DNA of 64,000 bases from Xanthobacteraceae bacterium (GTDB lineage: Bacteria; Pseudomonadota; Alphaproteobacteria; Rhizobiales; Xanthobacteraceae). The translations under genes were made by a program, and so were the position numbers. Shown here one piece after another: positions 38,876-49,507 of the stretch. Within the stretch, counting starts at the first letter, position 1; each line of letters begins with the position of its first letter. The stretch is from NCBI GenBank assembly GCA_004297465.1, contig SCUB01000001.1, forward strand, positions 682,001 through 746,000. The letters run 5' to 3'. Below the pieces are notes generated by a model that saw only the letters and a program-made list of their open reading frames with translations, did not search any database and was not told where the DNA came from.

Positions 38876-40255
38876 ATGACTGTGTTGTCCAGACTAATGC
38901 AAATCTTCCGGCGGCGCTGGCCCGCCGGCGAGCCGTTGGTGATCGACGGCGAGCGCATCGGCACGCGCGCGGCCGACGGCACCCTCATTTTCGCGCCGGG
39001 CTTGCAAGTCCGGCCGCTCGCCGAACTAAGCCGCGAGGCTTGCGACGTCTCCACGCCCCCACCTCCCCCGCCTGATTTTAATGCGGACGGCTGGGACATG
39101 ACCTGCCGCGTCCGCCTGCGTAACGGACTATTCGGAGCGCGGATCGAGCGCTTGTGGATCAAGGCCGACGGTCAGGCCGTATGGCGGCGCGAGCGTCTCT
39201 TCGAAATCACCCTCAAAGACAGCCGCGGCTATGACGGAGCGCTTCCGGCCAGCGCGCGCTCCCTGCTTTCCGCTTCGACCGTGACCACCCCTCCGCCGTC
39301 ACCAGTGGCGGAGTCCGCCCGCATGGAGCCTGACATGACCCTTCACACCACCCCCGCCGCCATCGTCACCGCTGCGCCGACGCTCATCAAGGCCGCCGCC
39401 ACGCGCCCCGCGCTGATCGTCACCGGCCGTGAGACCATCGGCCTCCGCGCCGGCACCGGCTTTGCCGGTCATCTGTTCGCCGCCGACACGCCGGTGGCGC
39501 CGCCCGGGGGCGGCTATCAGATCGGCGCCGATTACGCGGTGATAATTGGTGACGATGGCGTCCCGCGCGCGGGGCTCATCACCGGCATCCCGGACGATCC
39601 GCGCGTGCTCGGCGGCTTTCATTTCGCGCCGGGCGGCAACGCGCCGGCGCGCGCCGGCGGCGACGACATTACGGCCATCAACCCGTGCAGCTGCTGGGAC
39701 CTCAATTTCCGCCCGGCTTGTCCCGACCCGCGCGGCATGGTGTTCGTCGAGAGCCTCGAGGGGCCGTTCTGGTGCGACATCTATCTCACCGCCGCCGATC
39801 ATCTCACCCATGGCACCAGCGCGTTCGGCGTCACCATCGCCGATGGCGATGATCCGCCGCAAAGGCCCGGCGGCAAGACGCGCTTCAAAAAATTCAATTG
39901 TACGACCGCCCGCGCCGTGCTGGCGCATCACGGCAAGGGCCTGTTGAGCACCAACGAGTTCGCCGCCGCCGCCATCGGCGGCACCGAGCAAACCGCCTGC
40001 GGACAGGATCCAGTGATCACCGGCCTCGACGCGCCGCGCACCAACCGCAGCGGCGTGATGCAGCCGTTCGGCAGCCTGTCGGTGTGGGGTCACGATGGCG
40101 ATCCCGACACGCCCCGCGCCTCCCTGTTCGGCGGCTCCTGGATCTTCGGCGGCAGCGCCGGCTCGCGCTACGCGAACGTCGCGTGCTACTGGCCCGACTT
40201 CTCGAGCGGCCTCATCGGTGCGCGCGGCCGCGGTGACCACCTGCAGCTTGACTAG
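38876..40255 (+). CDS. DGR target protein 2, C-type-lectin-like, with N-terminal extension (459 aa, or 306 aa from 39335)
   Basis: The last 306 residues are a full-length homologue of target 1, ending in the same fold and the VR2-coded loop (FGGSWIFGG-AGSRYANVACYWPD). Ahead lies an in-frame 153-residue region (VRLRNGLFGARIERLWIKADGQAVWRRERLFEI) with Pro-rich linkers that target 1 lacks. ATG 39335 has GGAG at 6 bases and aligns with the target 1 start, so a short form may be made too. It heads the plus-strand int operon. Confidence 0.85.
   Translation: MTVLSRLMQIFRRRWPAGEPLVIDGERIGTRAADGTLIFAPGLQVRPLAELSREACDVSTPPPPPPDFNADGWDMTCRVRLRNGLFGARIERLWIKADGQAVWRRERLFEITLKDSRGYDGALPASARSLLSASTVTTPPPSPVAESARMEPDMTLHTTPAAIVTAAPTLIKAAATRPALIVTGRETIGLRAGTGFAGHLFAADTPVAPPGGGYQIGADYAVIIGDDGVPRAGLITGIPDDPRVLGGFHFAPGGNAPARAGGDDITAINPCSCWDLNFRPACPDPRGMVFVESLEGPFWCDIYLTAADHLTHGTSAFGVTIADGDDPPQRPGGKTRFKKFNCTTARAVLAHHGKGLLSTNEFAAAAIGGTEQTACGQDPVITGLDAPRTNRSGVMQPFGSLSVWGHDGDPDTPRASLFGGSWIFGGSAGSRYANVACYWPDFSSGLIGARGRGDHLQLD
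40112..40237 (+). repeat. DGR variable repeat 2 (VR2), 126 bp
   Basis: Against TR there are 13 substitutions, all at TR adenines, at a target about 11 kb from TR and on the other strand. Most sites differ from those of VR1 in outcome, so the two repeats were diversified separately. The end (GCGCGCGGCCGCGGTGAC) and the next 37-38 bases equal those of VR1. Confidence 0.97.
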
Positions 40256-40274
40256 CCGTCGCGACAGCGACGGC
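40255..40274 (+). repeat. DGR target hairpin after VR2 (GACA tetraloop)
   Basis: Identical to the VR1 hairpin: GCCGTCGC - GACA - GCGACGGC, beginning at the last base of the stop codon. It marks this VR as an active recipient site. Confidence 0.9.
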
Positions 40275-40307
40275 TCGCCCATCACTCCCCTTTCCGGTCT
40301 GGCCGCC

Positions 40308-40517
40308 ATGCTCATCCCCACCATCGCCTCGCCGCCGCTCGCACCGTCCGCCGGCATCCCCGGCCCGCTCACCGAGCACACGATCCTCGCCGCGCTGTGC
40401 GAGACCTACCGCGCCGCGCGCGCCGCCGGGCGCGGTCCCGACGAGGCCGCCGAGGAGGCGGCGGAGGCCGGGCAGCGCATCACGCGCCTATTGCGCGCCG
40501 GCGAGGCCTCGCCATGA
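40308..40517 (+). CDS. Small phage protein (69 aa)
   Basis: Reads MLIPTIASPPLAPSAGIPGP, then TEHTILAALCETYRAARAAGRGPDEAAEEAAEAGQRITRLLRAGEASP, a mostly helical protein. It ends in an ATGA overlap with the next gene. No clear ribosome-binding site; function unknown. Confidence 0.5.
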   Translation: MLIPTIASPPLAPSAGIPGPLTEHTILAALCETYRAARAAGRGPDEAAEEAAEAGQRITRLLRAGEASP

Positions 40518-40813
40518 CTCGCTTGCCGCCCATCGCCACCCGCGGCGGCATCCGCGCCAGCCTGCTCGACGAGGTCGAGCGGCTGCTGCCCCGCGCGGGC
40601 GGCATCGCCTCAAGCAGCATTGGCGACGTCATCACCAGCCACACCCGCTCCACCGTGCGCGCGGCGCTGCTGCAGCTCAGGCGCGAGGGCCGCGCCGACT
40701 TCGAGGGGCCGATGGGCGCGCGGCTGTGGCGCAGCCTGCCGCAAGCCGCTCCCTCGATCGTGCCCAAGCAAGATGCAAATTTGCATCTTGAGCATGAGCG
40801 GGTGCCGGCATGA
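40514..40813 (+). CDS. Small winged-helix-like regulator (99 aa)
   Basis: EVERLLPRAGGIASSSIGDVITSHTRSTVRAALLQLRREGRADFEGPMGARLWR reads as a winged helix. Its 3' part contains a perfect 22-bp palindrome (40769-40790). Overlaps of ATGA type on both sides put it in the int operon. Confidence 0.55.
   Translation: MTRLPPIATRGGIRASLLDEVERLLPRAGGIASSSIGDVITSHTRSTVRAALLQLRREGRADFEGPMGARLWRSLPQAAPSIVPKQDANLHLEHERVPA
40769..40790. promoter_or_regulatory. 22-bp perfect palindrome (operator-like)
   Basis: Arms CAAGATGCAAA and TTTGCATCTTG without spacer, far longer than chance would give in high-GC DNA and locally AT-rich. No T-run follows, so it is not a terminator. It could bind a dimeric regulator, perhaps the winged-helix protein in whose gene it lies. 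Confidence 0.5.
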
Positions 40814-41049
40814 GCGGGCCGCGATGGTTTGAACGGCACCGCATGGAATGGATCGCCGAGACGCTGCGCGTATTTGGTTTCATCAATCGCGTGCACCTTG
40901 TGCGCAAATTCTGTTTGAGCGTGCCGCAAGCCTCGGCCGATCTCAATCGCTTCATGAAGCGCAATCCGGGCGCGATGCTCTACGACAAAACTCAAAAAAT
41001 GTATGTCGTTGACGAAAGCTGGCGCCGAACGCGGGAGCTTTGCTCATGA
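40810..41049 (+). CDS. Small HTH-like phage protein (79 aa)
   Basis: RMEWIAETLRVFGFINRVHLVRKFCLSVPQASADLNRFMKRNPGAMLYDKTQKMYVVDESW: helices followed by a wing, similar to small DNA-binding proteins of alphaproteobacterial phages. ATGA overlaps on both sides. Confidence 0.6.
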   Translation: MSGPRWFERHRMEWIAETLRVFGFINRVHLVRKFCLSVPQASADLNRFMKRNPGAMLYDKTQKMYVVDESWRRTRELCS

Positions 41050-41149
41050 CCCCAGACAACGATGGGTTGGATGACCTCGGCAAGATCGTTGCGATCATTT
41101 TCGCGATCGCAGTGATCGCGCTCGGCGTGGGCTTATGGGGGTGCGCGCG

Positions 41150-41153
<4 letters not shown>
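41046..41153 (+). CDS. Single-pass membrane microprotein (35 aa)
   Basis: MTPDNDGLDDLGKIVAIIFA plus IAVIALGVGLWGCAR: an acidic start and one membrane helix. It is tied to both neighbours by ATGA overlaps, so it is very likely translated. Function unknown. Confidence 0.55.
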
Positions 41154-42277
<1,124 letters not shown>

Positions 42278-42282
42278 TTACC

Positions 42283-42468
42283 ATGACGCCCGATGAGATC
42301 AGGTGCATAGCGGTTCGCCTAGACGCTGTTGCGGTTGAGATGTGCCCGAAAGGGAGCCGGCCCGACATGATCGTGGGCAACGCCATAGATCATCTCTACG
42401 CCATGGCCGCTGCCATCGAAGCCAAGGATGGCAGCAAACACAACGGAATGCCGGAGGTGCAGCGATGA
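42283..42468 (+). CDS. Small phage protein (61 aa)
   Basis: MTPDEIRCIAVRLDAVAVEMCPKGSRPDMIVGNAIDHLYAMAAAIEAKDG... a helical protein between the DUF5131 and ASCH genes. An ATG at 42271 overlapping the previous stop is another possible start. Ends in an ATGA overlap. Function unknown. Confidence 0.5.
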   Translation: MTPDEIRCIAVRLDAVAVEMCPKGSRPDMIVGNAIDHLYAMAAAIEAKDGSKHNGMPEVQR

Positions 42469-43031
42469 TCGCGCATCGCATCGCCGACGATCTCGCCGCC
42501 GAGGCCAAGCGCATCGAGGAGCAGATGCCATTTCCCCGCCTCGCACTCTCCGTCCGCCAGCCGTGGGCCTATGCGCTTGCGGCGGGCTGGAAGGACGTTG
42601 AGAACCGCGACTGGCGCAGGCCAAATCCCAGCCTCAACTTTCGAGGCGAGTGCTGCATCCACGCTTCCTGCGGCATGACACGCTCGGAATATGAGGACGC
42701 GAGGGACTTCGTCGAAGGGCGCGGCCATGAGCTGCCGGCGGCTCGCGACCTGATACGCGGCGCGATTATTGGCGTGATGACGGTTGCCGATATCGTTCGT
42801 CAATCGGATAGCCCGTGGTTCTTTGGGCCGGCCGGTCTTGTCGTGACCGGCGCGCGCATGATCGAACCGATTCCGGCCGCTGGCGCGCTCGGCTTTTTCG
42901 AATGGCGCCGCGCCGCCGGCGACTACATGCGCCAGCCGGCGAAGTGGATGCAGGTCGGCAGTCAAGCGGTAAATCAGCCCTGCCAGTCTGACGCGCTGTT
43001 CGAAATCGCCAACCAGAGGCGCGGATCATGA
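42465..43031 (+). CDS. ASCH-domain protein (188 aa)
   Basis: The core LALSVRQPWAYALAAGWKDVENRDWR and RGAIIGVMTVADIV fits the ASCH fold, a PUA-like RNA-binding or nucleoside-processing domain. Such proteins are common next to DUF5131 in prophages. The start at 42465 overlaps the previous stop. Confidence 0.75.
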   Translation: MIAHRIADDLAAEAKRIEEQMPFPRLALSVRQPWAYALAAGWKDVENRDWRRPNPSLNFRGECCIHASCGMTRSEYEDARDFVEGRGHELPAARDLIRGAIIGVMTVADIVRQSDSPWFFGPAGLVVTGARMIEPIPAAGALGFFEWRRAAGDYMRQPAKWMQVGSQAVNQPCQSDALFEIANQRRGS

Positions 43032-43486
43032 CGCCTCTCGCCCGCCTCATCGACCAGGCGCTTGGTGCCGGTGTTCCGCCGGCAATTATCGAGGCCTTCA
43101 CGGCGCGGCCCGAGCAATCGCTTTCCGCCACGGCAGAGGCGCTCGGCATGGACCCAAAGACCTTGCGCCGCCACGTCACGGCGGGTGATATTGATTTCCG
43201 GTTCAAAGGCATCGGTCAGGAGCGCGTCTGCCGCGTCTTCACCCTGGCCGACGTCATCGCGTTCTATACGCGCCGCCACCGCAGGGGCGATCCATGTCCG
43301 TCTACCGCCATCGCAAGTCCCCCTACTGGCAGTTCGACTTCCAGATCAAGGGTTATCGCTTTTCCGGCTCCACCGAAGTCGGCACCGCCCGACCACGGGC
43401 CGAAGCCGAAGCGGTCGAGAAGATCGAGCGCCGGGCGGCCGAGCGTCTTGTTGGCGAAATTGCGGACACCGGGCGCCGACCGCTGA
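43028..43486 (+). CDS. Excisionase-like DNA-binding protein (up to 152 aa)
   Basis: Residues 28-85 (ARPEQSLSATAEALGMDPKTLRRHVTAGDIDFRFKGIGQERVCRVFTLADVIAFY) form a helix-turn-helix with wing, like AlpA/Xis proteins. The last 64 residues lie over the integrase start in another frame and look like its shadow, but the frame really runs to 43486. Position immediately before int supports an excisionase or int-control role. Confidence 0.6.
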   Translation: MTPLARLIDQALGAGVPPAIIEAFTARPEQSLSATAEALGMDPKTLRRHVTAGDIDFRFKGIGQERVCRVFTLADVIAFYTRRHRRGDPCPSTAIASPPTGSSTSRSRVIAFPAPPKSAPPDHGPKPKRSRRSSAGRPSVLLAKLRTPGADR

Positions 43487-44472
43487 CCTTTGCGGCCTGC
43501 GCCGATCGCTGGTGGACCGAACACGGTCAGCATCTCCGTGAACCGGATCTTGCCGCCGCCATCGCATGGCTCAAGGGCCAGATCGGCGCCACCACCCGCC
43601 TCCACGAAATCACCGACGACATGGTCGCCAGACTGGTTGCCGCGCGGCGCCAGCACGGCCGGCGGGCCGGCACCGACGCCAAGGGCAACCCACTCTACCG
43701 GCCGATCGCGCCACGCACCGTCAATCGCACCGTGACATTCCTGCTGCGCCGGATCCTGCGGCGCGCCGCCGCCAACTGGAACGCCATCCTGCTGCGCGAG
43801 CCGAAATGGCGGGCCCACGTCCTGAAAGAGCCGCGCCGCCCGATCGCCGAACTGACGGCGACCGCAGAGGCTAGACTCGACGCCACCGAACGGACCGATT
43901 ACGCCGCGCTGCGCCGCTTTGCCCTGATCACCGGCCTGCGCCGCCGGGAGCTGCTGCTGACATGGTCCCAGGTGGACTTTGCAGCGGGCGTGGTGCGCAT
44001 GATCGCCAAGGGCGGTCTACCCCGCACCTTGCCGCTTTCACGCGATGCCTACGCCCTCCTGTGGGCTCAGCGCGGCCATCATCCGGAGTTCGTCTGGACC
44101 TTCGTCGCCACCCGTACCCGCGTCTGTCCGCGCACAGGCCGGCGCTACACCAAGGGCCGGCGCTACCCGATCACCTACTGGGGGCTCGGCTCGCACAAGA
44201 TGCGCGCCTGGGCCAAGGCCGGCGTCGAGGGACGGTTCCATGACTTGCGTCACACCGCCGGCCGCCGCACCACGCGCGCCAACGGCAACCTGAAACTCAC
44301 GCAAGCCCTGCTCGGACACTCCGACATCAAGACCACCGCCAACTTTTATGAGGACGTGCTAGTCGAGGATCTCCGCGCCGCGATGGAAGTCACCGCCGCG
44401 GATCAGGAATCCCGGAAAAAATCCCAATCCAAGGTGCTCGCACCATCCAAGGCCTTGAATGCCAAATCGTAA
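43294..44472 (+). CDS. int: Tyrosine-recombinase integrase (392 aa)
   Basis: Catalytic residues are visible: TGLRRREL (Arg near 216), HDLRHT (316-321), LGHSDIKTTANFYEDV (His342, Tyr352). It ends 20 bases before attR and integrates into the tRNA-Arg gene. The start lies inside the preceding excisionase-like gene, so the two are translationally linked. Confidence 0.93.
   Translation: MSVYRHRKSPYWQFDFQIKGYRFSGSTEVGTARPRAEAEAVEKIERRAAERLVGEIADTGRRPLTFAACADRWWTEHGQHLREPDLAAAIAWLKGQIGATTRLHEITDDMVARLVAARRQHGRRAGTDAKGNPLYRPIAPRTVNRTVTFLLRRILRRAAANWNAILLREPKWRAHVLKEPRRPIAELTATAEARLDATERTDYAALRRFALITGLRRRELLLTWSQVDFAAGVVRMIAKGGLPRTLPLSRDAYALLWAQRGHHPEFVWTFVATRTRVCPRTGRRYTKGRRYPITYWGLGSHKMRAWAKAGVEGRFHDLRHTAGRRTTRANGNLKLTQALLGHSDIKTTANFYEDVLVEDLRAAMEVTAADQESRKKSQSKVLAPSKALNAKS
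44411..44425. promoter_or_regulatory. Candidate arm-type site (right arm)
   Basis: CCCGGAAAAAATCCC, one base different from the motif at 564-578 in the left arm. It lies in the last codons of int, about 70 bp from the attR core, as P-arm sites do in other temperate phages. Confidence 0.4.
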
Positions 44473-44491
44473 TTTGATTGCGAGTGTCATT

Positions 44492-44536
44492 CTTCTAAGC
44501 TGTAGGTCGCAGGTTCGAATCCTGCCGGGGTCGCCA
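44492..44536 (+). repeat. attR core (45-bp direct repeat, tRNA-Arg 3' fragment)
   Basis: An exact copy of 391-435. Without a 5' half it cannot make a tRNA; it is the original bacterial 3' end displaced by integration. The host gene at 44563 starts 26 bases later. Confidence 0.95.
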
Positions 44537-44562
44537 GCATCTTCAATGACTTAGAGTGACCA

Positions 44563-45426
44563 ATGATCTCCTTGCCGCACCTGATCGGGCCCGCCGCGAA
44601 CCTCTGGCTGTTCATACCGAGCGCGATCCTGCTGGGCGCCCTGCACGGCCTCGAACCGGGCCACTCGAAAACGATGATGGCCGCGTTCGTCGTGGCGATC
44701 CGCGGCACCGTGGCGCAGGCGATGCTGCTCGGCGTGTCGGCGGCGGTTTCGCATACCGCCGTGGTCTGGCTGGTCGCGCTCGGCGGCCAGTCTCTCGGCC
44801 GCAATTTCGAGGCCGAGGTCATCGAACCGTATTTCCAGTTCGCCTCGGGAATCATGGTGATCGCCATCGCCGGCTGGATGATCTGGCGCACCTGGCGCGA
44901 CAACCGTCGCCGTCACTCCCCCCACGGTCACGATCACGGGCACACCCATCATCACGATCACGGGCACGCTCACCATCATCACGATCACGGCTCCCGCCGC
45001 GACGGCGACATGGACCGGGCGCTCGCGGAGGCGCTTGGCGAGGACAGCCTGGACGCCCACGAGCGCGCCCATGCCGACGACATCCGCCGCCGCTTCGCCA
45101 ACCGCGACATCACCACGGGGCAGATCGTTATGTTCGGGCTGACCGGCGGCCTCATCCCCTGCCCGGCCGCGATCACGGTGCTGCTGTTGTGCCTGCAGCT
45201 CAAGCAGCTCACGCTGGGCGTGGTGCTGGTGTCGTGCTTCAGCATCGGGCTGGCGGTGACGATGGTGGCGGTCGGCGTGTCGGCGGCGCTGTCGGTCCGC
45301 CATGTCGCGCGGCACTGGCCGGGACTGGAAACATTCGCGCAACGCGCGCCCTATGCGTCGGGCGCGCTGATCATCCTCGTCGGCCTCTACATGGCCGCGC
45401 ACGGCTGGAGCGGCATGGCGGCGTGA
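44563..45426 (+). CDS. rcnA: Nickel/cobalt efflux transporter, RcnA/NicO family (287 aa)
   Basis: The NicO signature HGLEPGHSKTM lies in the first membrane region, six to seven hydrophobic helices are present, and a His-rich cytoplasmic loop (HGHDHGHTHHHDHGHAHHHH, about residues 121-141) for metal binding follows helix 3. It should pump Ni2+ or Co2+ out of the cell. No RcnR repressor gene is next to it here; the prophage lies where its upstream control region would be. Confidence 0.9.
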   Translation: MISLPHLIGPAANLWLFIPSAILLGALHGLEPGHSKTMMAAFVVAIRGTVAQAMLLGVSAAVSHTAVVWLVALGGQSLGRNFEAEVIEPYFQFASGIMVIAIAGWMIWRTWRDNRRRHSPHGHDHGHTHHHDHGHAHHHHDHGSRRDGDMDRALAEALGEDSLDAHERAHADDIRRRFANRDITTGQIVMFGLTGGLIPCPAAITVLLLCLQLKQLTLGVVLVSCFSIGLAVTMVAVGVSAALSVRHVARHWPGLETFAQRAPYASGALIILVGLYMAAHGWSGMAA

Positions 45427-45437
45427 CGCCGCCTGCC

Positions 45438-45668
45438 CTAATAGCGGTACCAGCCGCGATGCTTGCCGCGGGTGAAGCCGAGATGCCGTCCGCGGCTGCG
45501 GGTCCAGCCGTAATGGTGGCCACGGCCACCCCGCTTGACCAGGATCGGGCCGCTATCGGACTGGGTGATGCCGGCGACCGGCGGCGGAACGGTCGGCAAG
45601 GCCGATGCAGGCAACGCGAGCGCCGCAAACGCGACGGCGATGCCGCCAGCAAGCAGGATGCGTTTCAT
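45438..45668 (-). CDS. Small secreted Gly/His/Arg-rich protein (76 aa)
   Basis: A strong GGGAGGAG precedes ATG 45668, and a signal peptide (cut near ASA-LP) is followed by a tail rich in Gly, His, Arg and Trp (KRGGRGHHYGWTRSRGRHLG). Proteins of this kind are common in Bradyrhizobium relatives; function unknown, perhaps metal or polymer binding. Confidence 0.7.
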   Translation of the reverse strand: MKRILLAGGIAVAFAALALPASALPTVPPPVAGITQSDSGPILVKRGGRGHHYGWTRSRGRHLGFTRGKHRGWYRY

Positions 45669-45729
45669 GAAGGTCTCCTCCCATGAGAAATGACCGGCAC
45701 GACTCACATAGGAAGGCTTTGCGGGAAAA

Positions 45730-46633
45730 CTATGACAGCGTGACCGCACGCTTGGCCATCAGCGCCGCCGCGACGCGGCTCGCCGGCGCGCGGCGGAGCT
45801 GCAGCGTGATCCAGTTGGTCGCCTCGACCAGCCGGTCAAGATCGACACCGGTCGCAAGCCCCATCCCCTCGCACATGTAGACGACGTCCTCGGTCGCGAC
45901 GTTGCCGGTCGCGCCCGGCGCGTAGGGGCAGCCGCCGAGGCCGCCCGCCGAGCAGTCGATGGCGCGCACGCCCTCCTCGAGACCGGCTAGGATGTTGGCG
46001 AGCGCCTGGCCGTAGGTGTCGTGGCAGTGCAAAGCGAGGTGTTCGAGCGGCACGGCCTGCGCCACCGCGCGCAGCATCGCCCGCGCCTTGCCGGGTGTGC
46101 CGACGCCGATGGTGTCGCCGAGCGAAATCTCGTAGCAGCCTTCATCCCACAGCATGCGCGCGACGCGCACCACCGCCGCCACGCTCACCTCGCCCTCATA
46201 GGGACAGCCGAGCACGCACGACACATAGCCGCGCACGCGGATGCCGGCGGCTTTTGCGCGCGCCAGCACCGGACGGAAGCGCTCGATCGACTCGGCGATC
46301 GAGCAATTGATGTTGCGCCGGGAGAAGGTCTCCGAGGCCGACGCGAACACCGCGACCACTTTGGCGCCGGCGGCTTGCGCGGCGGCCAACCCCTGTTCGT
46401 TCGGCACCAGCACGTGGAATTCGCAGTCGCTGCGGGGAAGAACCGCGCGCAGCACCTCCGCGCTGCCGGCCATCTGCGGTACGCGCTTCTCCGAGACGAA
46501 GCTGCCGGCCTCGATGGTGGTGAGGCCCGCCGCGATCAGCCGCTCGATGAACTCGATGCGCGTCGCCACCGAGACCGGCGTGCGCTCGTTCTGTAATCCG
46601 TCGCGCGGACCGACCTCGACGAGACGGATACGC

Positions 46634-46641
<8 letters not shown>
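45730..46641 (-). CDS. Hydroxymethylglutaryl-CoA lyase (303 aa)
   Basis: Signatures VEVGPRDGLQNE, CHDTYGQALANI and the catalytic GLGGCPYAPGATGN loop are present. It splits HMG-CoA into acetyl-CoA and acetoacetate, the last step of leucine degradation. The start overlaps the biotin carboxylase subunit stop by 8 bases in one operon. Confidence 0.93.
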
Positions 46642-48708
<2,067 letters not shown>

Positions 48709-48718
<10 letters not shown>

Positions 48719-49500
48719 GACGGCTTGCGTTTGTCGAAGAACGCCGCAAGCCCCTCGCGCGCCTCCGGCGTGGCGCGCTGGTCGGCAATGCCGCGCGCCG
48801 TGATCCCGATCAGCTCCGGGGTTACCGGCTCGCCGGCAACGCGGGCGATCAGGCGCTTGGCCGCCGCCTTGGCCCCCGGCGCGCCGCCGCGCAGCGCTCT
48901 TAGGAAATGATCGAGACGCGCGCTCATGCCGTCGAGCCTGACGACCTCATGGACGAGACCGATCCGGTTCGCCTCGTGGGCGCCAAACACCTCGGCGGTC
49001 TGGAAGTAGCGCCGCGCGGCGGTGACGCCGATGGCGCGAACCACATAGGGACTGATGACCGAAGGGATGAGGCCGAGCCGCACCTCGGAGAGACAGAATT
49101 GCGCATCCTCGGATGCGATCGCGATGTCGCAGCAGGCGGCAAGGCCGACGCCGCCGCCATAGACCGCGCCCTGGATGCAGCCGATCACCGTCTGCGGCAG
49201 CCGGTCGAGCGATGACAGCATGGCCGCGAGCTTGCCGGCGTCCGCGACATTCTCGGCATGCGAGAAGCCGGCGGCACGACGCATCCAGTCGAGATCGCCG
49301 CCGGCGCAGAAATTTTTTCCCGCCCCGGCAAGGATCACGGTGGAGAGTTCGGCATCACGGGTAAAGCCGTCGAACGCATGCTGCAAGGTGGCGATCAGAT
49401 GCTCGTCGAAGGCGTTGTTGCGCGCTGGCCGGTTGAGCGTGAGGCGCACGACGCGCGCGTCGAGGCGTTCGATGCGGACAAGCTCGCTCATGGTGCTCAT
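48709..49500 (-). CDS. Enoyl-CoA hydratase, probably methylglutaconyl-CoA hydratase (263 aa)
   Basis: Crotonase motifs GAGKNFCAGGDLDWMRR (oxyanion hole) and IQGAVYGGGVGLAACCDIAIA are present. Position between the two carboxylase subunits indicates the LiuC step, 3-methylglutaconyl-CoA to HMG-CoA. Starts at 49500 or 49491 are both possible. Ends 10 bases inside mccA. Confidence 0.88.
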
Positions 49501-49507
49501 TTGGGGC

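Noticed and set aside
38157-38879. Plus-strand ORF between OL-like sites and target 2
   Set aside because: Antisense to the lipoprotein gene, which has a proper lipobox, start and RBS.
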